Part shown: positions 35,157-40,260 of the stretch, in pieces
How the letters are laid out: each line of letters opens with the position of its first letter
Position numbering within the stretch: the first letter of the stretch is position 1
Assembly (NCBI GenBank): GCA_002454425.1
Contig: DKIV01000045.1
Location: 382 to 40,641 of the forward strand
Reading direction: 5' to 3'
Source of the DNA: Sphingobacteriaceae bacterium UBA6709
GTDB lineage: Bacteria; Bacteroidota; Bacteroidia; Sphingobacteriales; Sphingobacteriaceae
DNA: 40,260 nt
The notes under the pieces: model-generated
Database searches by the model: none
The model's input: the letters and a program-made list of their open reading frames with translations, nothing else
What the model was told of the DNA's origin: nothing
Position numbers and translations under genes: made by a program

Positions 35157-36521
35157 CTATTTAATAGTATTCTTTGAGTCGGTGGTGCCCCAGTAGCTTC
35201 CCTTAACATTTCCGGGGGCTACAAGCGTATTACCATAAACGTTATTCCCGCTCGACTGGAAAAATACTACCGCGGCATTGTCTTTAACATTTCCAGTAAT
35301 TGTGTTGTTATAAAACTGGTTATTACTGCTATTGTTATGAAAGTAAACAACGTTGTTCGCTTTCAATGTTGTAAAAGTATTGCCGTATACCTTCGCATTA
35401 CGGCTATAAATAAACCTTAAGGCGTAACCGTCACTCGTAATCTTGTTGTTGGTGATCTCCACACCTTCACAATCGGCGATTTCAATTCCCCTGATCTTGG
35501 AGTTGTCCGATCTGCCCTTAAGGTTCATCACATTCCCCTTAATCACCCAATCTTTCTTTAAAGGCTGACCTGTTTTCGCTGCCGCCTCACGTGTTGGATT
35601 AGATCCAAGGATGCCTGTAAACCCATAAGTTGATGCGTTGAAGGTATTATTGTTCGTCTCCAGACCGATCGTGCCGGCATTTTCAATACCATAATAAATA
35701 TGCGATGCGGTGTTCATACGCATCTCGTTAAACGTATTCTGATTGATCTTACCATTAAGCGAATACCCACTAACAGACACACAGCAGGGAGCCGGTCCAT
35801 TTTGAATAGTGCCTATATCATTAAATGTGTTGCCGGTAATCTCATAATCCTGGTAACGAACACGTACGGGACTAGTATTATGGTTCTGGAATTCAATACC
35901 CATCCGTCCTATCGACTGAAACTTATTGTTCCTGATGTAAAGATTCCTTACCATCGCGTTATTTCCCTCGCTTACCATCTTAATACCATTACAGTGTGTG
36001 GCAGGGTTGCTAAACTGACAGTCTTGTATCGTGATGCCCGCCATGGTATTATCGCCGTAATTGGCAATGAATATCAGGCCCTCCGGATCATGCACCGTGC
36101 TTGACTTTGTAGACTTGAACGAAACGCCCTGAATCGAAAGACTACTGATGTTCCCTGATATCAGGAAAATCTTATTCAGATTACTTGTCTGAAATATAGT
36201 TCCCTCTTCACCTCTGATCTTCAGGTTCTGTACATTGCTGATGTTAATCGTTTTGCTGATATTATAAACACCCTTCGGAAAGAATAATTCCTTATTGCTG
36301 ACAATCTTTCCCTGAATAATATTCTCGGCATTCGCCTGGCCACTCGCCACACTTACTACCTCATAATTAGGATTCTGTACGTTACTATTTGCAGGAGCCA
36401 CCGCCGCTTCTTGCTGCGTCTGCTCTGTTGTCGGCAATACAGACTCTGCCTGCTCACATCCAGAACCAAGTAAAAACAAAGATAAGTACACTAGGCCAAT
36501 CATTCCAACTGATTTACGCAT
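35157..36521 (-). CDS. Right-handed parallel beta-helix lipoprotein
   Basis: The product has 454 residues with lipobox GSGC (Cys22) and a low-complexity Thr/Gln/Ala linker (about 28-48). The rest has PbH1-type repeats: successive IxxNxF-like rungs such as NNKFQSIGRMGIEFQNHN, ITGNTFNDIGT and IEITNNKITSDG-type turns, ending in an Asn-rich stack (FHNNSSNNQFYNNTITGN). This is the fold of pectate lyases, alginate lyases and mannuronan epimerases. I see no diagnostic lyase or hydrolase motif, so activity is open. Its position at the end of the exopolysaccharide cluster suggests binding, cutting or modifying the exported polymer. Its promoter lies about 320 nt upstream behind a candidate attenuator. 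Confidence 0.83.
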   Translation of the reverse strand: MRKSVGMIGLVYLSLFLLGSGCEQAESVLPTTEQTQQEAAVAPANSNVQNPNYEVVSVASGQANAENIIQGKIVSNKELFFPKGVYNISKTINISNVQNLKIRGEEGTIFQTSNLNKIFLISGNISSLSIQGVSFKSTKSSTVHDPEGLIFIANYGDNTMAGITIQDCQFSNPATHCNGIKMVSEGNNAMVRNLYIRNNKFQSIGRMGIEFQNHNTSPVRVRYQDYEITGNTFNDIGTIQNGPAPCCVSVSGYSLNGKINQNTFNEMRMNTASHIYYGIENAGTIGLETNNNTFNASTYGFTGILGSNPTREAAAKTGQPLKKDWVIKGNVMNLKGRSDNSKIRGIEIADCEGVEITNNKITSDGYALRFIYSRNAKVYGNTFTTLKANNVVYFHNNSSNNQFYNNTITGNVKDNAAVVFFQSSGNNVYGNTLVAPGNVKGSYWGTTDSKNTIK

Positions 36522-36638
36522 CTTAAATTAACATTTTTTTTTGCTTCATCAAAAAACGCAAACTCTCTTTCACTCAAACAAATTCACACACCACTACCTG
36601 CCTTCACTTTCGCAAAATTCCAACTCCATCCATTACCA

Positions 36639-36659
36639 GTTTGTGATGGGGACACAAAC
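36639..36659 (-). other. Hairpin in the leader of the beta-helix gene
   Basis: GTTTGTG (36639-36645) and CACAAAC (36653-36659) form a perfect 7-bp stem with a 7-nt loop. It lies within the predicted long leader of the beta-helix lipoprotein gene, about 120 nt before its start. No T run follows on the minus strand. Confidence 0.4.
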
Positions 36660-36749
36660 GGCGTGAAAGATCACCTAGACCTCTAGAAAGTCTTCAATGA
36701 TTTTGAGCTTGACGCCCGAAAAAAACAGTTAATTTTCGATAAATTTGAT

Positions 36750-36839
36750 TAAAAAGAGAGGGCTCTCTTACGATGAAAATTAACACTACTTAATTAAACC
36801 AAGGATGGTCTGAGACTCACTCAATACCTCCTTTCTAAA
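36750..36839 (-). ncRNA. Candidate ~90-nt small RNA or attenuated leader
   Basis: Transcription from the promoter at 36846-36875 should start near 36839. On the minus strand, AAGAGA and TCTCTT around GCCC (36769-36754) form a hairpin directly followed by a run of T (36755-36751). This would stop transcription after about 90 nt. The transcript also holds GGAGG near its 5' end and a small ACCA/TGGT stem. It has no open frame with a start codon. It could be an independent small RNA or a conditional terminator in the 5' leader of the beta-helix gene, whose start is 230 nt further on. Promoter and terminator are seen; function is inferred. Confidence 0.5.
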
Positions 36840-36845
36840 CCGATG

Positions 36846-36875
36846 CAAAGGTACGATTAATTTACTACAAATCAA
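36846..36875 (-). promoter_or_regulatory. Minus-strand promoter upstream of the beta-helix gene
   Basis: Read on the minus strand: TTG (36875-36873), N19, TACCTTTG (36853-36846), an exact match to the Bacteroidota consensus in both elements and spacing. It would drive the candidate small RNA or leader and, if read-through occurs, the beta-helix lipoprotein gene. Confidence 0.7.
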
Positions 36876-37392
36876 ATAGTTAATTAAAAATAACATTACA
36901 CTAACAAATACCTAAAAAACAGGCTCAAAAACTTGAGTAAAACGCGTTTTCCACGCGCTCAACGCATTTTATTAAGGCTTTGAAAAAACTCAAAATCCAC
37001 AAATCAACGAACCAACTTACTCTCGTGATTACTCCGCTCGCCAATCATCATTCTGAAAGCGCCCAATTTAAATTTATTTTAGAAATTTTTCACTCAAGAA
37101 ACCCCCGATTTTCTTGCCTTTTCATCCAATAATTACGGGCACAATATACTATCGTTTTCTTATTGGATTTCATCTTTAATAAATGAGGAGTTTAAAATTT
37201 CGAAACAGCACAACGCGCTGTTATTCTTAATTTAAAATCCCGTTCCAGATCTTAACTCATTTATGTATTTTACCAAAGGATTTATTAAAACATTCGGCAG
37301 AGATGAGCTTTCAAAAGCTTCATCACGCTTATCGAATCCCCGCGTCCTGTTACGCTGCCCTGTTCGCTTATTTCACTTAATCAATTAAACAT
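36876..37392. other. AT-rich spacer before the beta-galactosidase gene
   Basis: About 520 bp without a gene. It is rich in A and T runs. Small symmetric elements are seen: CTCAA/TTGAG (36924-36937), the 12-bp palindrome AAAACGCGTTTT (36939-36950) and the hairpin AACAGC/GCTGTT (37204-37222). No exact TAnnTTTG promoter was found on the plus strand for the GH2 gene, so its promoter is unknown. Confidence 0.4.
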
Positions 37393-39900
37393 ATGTTAAG
37401 TTCTATATTCAGAGTATTTGTAATAGCCTTTTGCTTATTGTTGAGCAACACGCCACTTCGGGTATATGCGCAAATCGGATTCGGTGAGGCGCGGAATATC
37501 AATAATGACTGGCGTTTTAAAAAAGGCGATATTAAAGATGCCGCTGACACTGCCATAAATGATAGCCGCTGGCAACGCGTAGATCTCCCTCATGACTGGA
37601 GCGTAAAGGGACAACTAAGCCCCACGCTCGCCAGTGCCACAGGTTACCTACCTGCAGGCGTTGCATGGTACAGAAAAAAGATCAACATTTCTACCGATGC
37701 CAAAGGCAAAAAAATCTTCCTCTACTTCGAGGGTATATACAATCGAAGCGAAGTATTTCTTAATGGTCATTCCCTGGGGAAACGCCCTAACGGCTACATT
37801 TCCTTTAGCTACGATGCTACTCCGTATATCAATTTCGGAAGCGAAAATACACTCGCCATACGTGTCGACCATAGCCGCTCAGCAGATTCCCGGTGGTATA
37901 CGGGCTCAGGAATATACCGCGATGTATGGGTGATAACCGCTGACAATACTCATTTCTCTCAATGGGGGGTGTTCGCTTATCCTAAGCTTAACAAAGAACA
38001 GGGATTACTGAACATCGAATCATCTATCACCTCGCCTCAGGCGGAGAAACTTCGACTGCAGGCTGAACTCTTTGACTCCAACGGAAAGCTTGTTGCTAAG
38101 AGTAGTCGTAATATTGAGGTTAAGGCTGGTGAAAGTACGACCTCTCTCGCTCTAAAGGTCAGCCATCCGCAACGCTGGAGTCTGGAGAAGCCTACCTTGT
38201 ATACACTTAATACCAAGCTCTATCGCGGTAACACGCAGATAGATCAGAACTCTCTGCAAACAGGATTCAGGTCACTAAGCTTCAATGCCGACCATGGCTT
38301 CGCCCTGAACGGGCAGTCAATAAAGGTAAAGGGCGTATGCCTGCATCATGATTCCGGAGTTCTGGGAGCCGAATTTTATGAGGAGGTATGGCGACGACGA
38401 CTTCTCAACCTAAAAGCACTCGGATGTAATGCCATTCGTACCAGTCATAATCCGCAGGCTAGTACACTTTACAAACTATGCGATGAGCTGGGGCTCCTTG
38501 TCATGAATGAGGCTTTTGACGAATGGGAATTTCCCAAACGCAAGTGGCTTGAAGGCTGGAATGTTGGCACACCCGGCTTTGAAGGCAGCTATGACTTCTT
38601 TAAAGAATGGGGAGAAAAAGACCTTGCCGACATGGTAAAGCGCGATCGCAATCACATTTCCATCTTTGCGTGGAGCATCGGCAATGAGGTCGACTATCCT
38701 AACGACCCTTACTCCCATCCCGTGCTTGAAGGCAGTCGCGAAGGTGGCTTTACTCAACCTGTCTACGGTGGCTACCGTAAAGACGCGCCGGACGCCTCCC
38801 GCCTGGGAACCATCGCCAAAACCCTGGCAACAGTGGTGCGCCAATACGATAAAACACGCCCGGTAACGGCAGGACTCGCTGGCGTTGTCATGTCTAATGC
38901 TACTGAATATCCGACAGCACTGGACATTGCCGGCTATAATTATACGGAGAGCCGCTATATTACTGATCACAAACAATATCCTGATCGCGTAATTTATGGC
39001 AGCGAAAACAGACACGATTACGCGGCATGGAAAGCGGTCTTGGACCACAAGCATATCTTCGGCCAGTTTCTATGGACCGGCATCGACTATCTCGGCGAGT
39101 CGGGAAGCTGGCCTTCGCGCGGATTCTATTCCGGACTTCTTGATTTCGGGGGGGTCATCAAGCCTCGTGGTCACTTCCGTCAGGCGCTATGGAGCACTCA
39201 ACCTGTCGCCTACCTCGGCACCTATCCCGCTCCGGGCAACAGCAACACCAACCTGAGCAATGACGTATGGTCTCAGCTGGAAGCTGGAAATACGGATAGA
39301 AATAAAAATCAACCTCCGTCCATGGATGCGTGGAATATATGGAACTATACCGCCGGACAACCTGTGCGCGTGGTATGTTACACAAATGCCAGTTCCTGTC
39401 GTCTATTTTTGAATGGATCCGCTATAGGCGATAGCAAATCACGCGATCCGCAAACCGGCATGATCTACTGGGATCTTCCTTATGTTCCCGGCAAGCTGGA
39501 GGTGATTGGCTCAAACACCCAGGGTGCTGAAGTCTGTCGCTATGCCATCAGCACCACCAAAAGACCCTATGCGCTCAAGGCTCAGCTTATAGACACAAAT
39601 GTTAAGGCCCAAGGAGGAATCGCACAGATAATCGTCCAGGTGGTCGACGAAGATGGACTTCCCGTAATGCTCTCTCAGGACGAGGTTACATGTTTCCTAA
39701 ACGGCCCCGGCACGCTCGCCGGACTCGAAGCTGGTGACAATACCGATATGGGCGATTACACCGACAACAAACAACGCGTCTATCACGGAAAACTAATCGC
39801 CTACATAAAAACCCATGGCGCCAAGGGCGAAACTATTAAGGTCAAATTTGCCGCTCCATGGCTACAAGGAGCGCAAACAACGGTTGATCTAATTGAATAA
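37393..39900 (+). CDS. Secreted GH2 beta-galactosidase-type glycosidase
   Basis: The product has 835 residues with a signal peptide (cleavage near RVYAQ). The GH2 order is complete: N-terminal jelly-roll sugar-binding domain (ENTLAIRVDHSRSADSRWYT, then GSGIYRDVWV), an Ig-like domain, and the TIM barrel starting GFALNGQSIKVKGVCLHHD. The acid/base Glu432 is in SIGNE and the likely nucleophile Glu538 is in IYGSENRHDY. C-terminal DUF4982-like (PVRVVCYTNASSCRLFLNGS) and GH2 C5-type (DTNVKAQGGIAQIIVQVVDE) domains follow. It would cleave terminal beta-galactosides (or related sugars) in the periplasm. It is monocistronic, ending at its own terminator, and has no adjacent SusCD. Beta-galactosidase is the most likely activity; other GH2 specificities are possible. 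Confidence 0.92.
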   Translation: MLSSIFRVFVIAFCLLLSNTPLRVYAQIGFGEARNINNDWRFKKGDIKDAADTAINDSRWQRVDLPHDWSVKGQLSPTLASATGYLPAGVAWYRKKINISTDAKGKKIFLYFEGIYNRSEVFLNGHSLGKRPNGYISFSYDATPYINFGSENTLAIRVDHSRSADSRWYTGSGIYRDVWVITADNTHFSQWGVFAYPKLNKEQGLLNIESSITSPQAEKLRLQAELFDSNGKLVAKSSRNIEVKAGESTTSLALKVSHPQRWSLEKPTLYTLNTKLYRGNTQIDQNSLQTGFRSLSFNADHGFALNGQSIKVKGVCLHHDSGVLGAEFYEEVWRRRLLNLKALGCNAIRTSHNPQASTLYKLCDELGLLVMNEAFDEWEFPKRKWLEGWNVGTPGFEGSYDFFKEWGEKDLADMVKRDRNHISIFAWSIGNEVDYPNDPYSHPVLEGSREGGFTQPVYGGYRKDAPDASRLGTIAKTLATVVRQYDKTRPVTAGLAGVVMSNATEYPTALDIAGYNYTESRYITDHKQYPDRVIYGSENRHDYAAWKAVLDHKHIFGQFLWTGIDYLGESGSWPSRGFYSGLLDFGGVIKPRGHFRQALWSTQPVAYLGTYPAPGNSNTNLSNDVWSQLEAGNTDRNKNQPPSMDAWNIWNYTAGQPVRVVCYTNASSCRLFLNGSAIGDSKSRDPQTGMIYWDLPYVPGKLEVIGSNTQGAEVCRYAISTTKRPYALKAQLIDTNVKAQGGIAQIIVQVVDEDGLPVMLSQDEVTCFLNGPGTLAGLEAGDNTDMGDYTDNKQRVYHGKLIAYIKTHGAKGETIKVKFAAPWLQGAQTTVDLIE

Positions 39901-39930
39901 CACCCGTCTTTTCTGCAAATAAGATTTAAC

Positions 39931-39967
39931 GTGCGACCTTTCGATATTACGTATTAAAAGGTCGCAC
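39931..39967 (+). terminator. Terminator of the GH2 gene
   Basis: GTGCGACCTTT (39931-39941) and AAAGGTCGCAC (39957-39967) form a perfect 11-bp stem with a 15-nt AT-rich loop, 30 nt past the stop. GAATTTATT follows. The stem could work in both directions. Confidence 0.7.
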
Positions 39968-40165
39968 GAATTTATTCTTAGAAATCAGCCACGCATAGGA
40001 TGAAGTGTCGACAAGAGTGTACAGCAAACTTCGTAACAATATACAGATAGACGTTAATCGTCGTTTTCTAAATTCAAAAAAAAACACGCACCGGCAAACC
40101 ACCAGATACCTCTCCCGTTTCACCTGCCCGCGAATGGAATTCTTAATATTCGAAAATTCTATCCT
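39968..40165. other. Right-end spacer
   Basis: About 200 bp without a gene. The only notable element is a run of nine A (40076-40084), which on the minus strand is a T9 tract lying about 80 nt downstream of the right repeat. I could not draw a clean hairpin directly before it. Confidence 0.4.
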
Positions 40166-40260
40166 TGCTCCCTATTCCATCTTCCGGCGCCCCAGCCTGA
40201 ATGGTTCGGGTGGTGTTTCCGCTCGCGGGACAGTACCTCGCGTAGCCTTCGGGATCTGTA
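40166..40260 (-). repeat. Right copy of terminal inverted repeat (95 nt)
   Basis: This is the reverse complement of 10-104 with 89 of 95 positions identical and no gaps. Similarity stops at the inner edge (40166) and continues to the last base of the window, so the repeat may extend outside. On the minus strand a T9 tract follows at 40084-40076, which would suit the 3' end of a short transcript reading inward from the repeat. Confidence 0.85.

Noticed and set aside
39931..39967. GTGCG at the start of the hairpin as a group II intron 5' end
   Set aside because: The perfect stem directly after a gene fits a terminator, and no intron core or domain V was found in the following sequence.
10..40260. 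Whole window as a composite transposon bounded by the inverted repeats
   Set aside because: No transposase or integrase, no visible target duplication, and housekeeping purT inside. A dispersed repeat at contig ends explains the data better.

Overview
The window looks like chromosomal DNA of a Bacteroidota, most likely a soil or plant-associated member of the Sphingobacteriaceae (Pedobacter/Sphingobacterium type). The evidence is a SusC/SusD pair with sulfatases, many lipoproteins whose lipobox Cys lies near residue 16-24, promoters of the Bacteroidota form TTG-N18/19-TAnnTTTG, and a Wzx/Wzy-type exopolysaccharide operon. No rRNA, tRNA, CRISPR array, integrase or transposase was seen. Both ends of the window lie in two copies of one 95-nt repeat in inverted orientation (89/95 identical). 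This suggests the sequence is a contig that ends in a dispersed repeat.

Layout. (1) 260-4175: FUSC-type membrane protein (-), secreted MRJP/yellow-like protein (+) and HPP-family membrane protein (-). (2) 4385-12280 (-): four-gene polysaccharide-utilisation operon running susC, susD, sulfatase, sulfatase. It has no glycosidase and no sulfatase-maturation enzyme. (3) 12827-14236: AraC-type regulator facing a phenolic acid decarboxylase. (4) 14398-18067: a lipoprotein divergent from a ZnuD-like TonB receptor. Their two promoters overlap face to face in 33 bp inside a cluster of GCAA/TTGC dyads. (5) 18137-20777 (-): GH28 lipoprotein and PurT. (6) 21340-34733 (+): exopolysaccharide operon with outer-membrane export lipoprotein, GT4, WecG/TagA-type GT26, tyrosine autokinase, flippase, DUF5672 protein, polymerase candidate, GT4, GT2, GT4 and a GDP-mannose 3,5-epimerase homologue, closed by a strong hairpin. 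(7) A cupin (+) and a parallel beta-helix lipoprotein (-) meet end to end. (8) An AT-rich spacer of about 870 bp carries a minus-strand promoter and a terminator about 90 nt downstream, a candidate small RNA or attenuated leader. (9) A GH2 beta-galactosidase (+) with its own terminator.

How it fits together. The locus combines glycan capture and desulfation (region 2), pectin- and galactoside-directed hydrolases (GH28, GH2), hydroxycinnamate detoxification (Pad) and export of a heteropolysaccharide. The epimerase keeps every catalytic residue position of plant GDP-mannose 3,5-epimerase at a constant offset, so L-galactose or L-gulose in the exopolysaccharide is a specific, testable prediction. 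The most novel non-coding signals are the candidate small RNA or attenuator at 36750-36839, the overlapping divergent promoters at 15585-15636, the intra-operon hairpin at 24053-24076 and the terminal repeats with the structured segment next to the left one.
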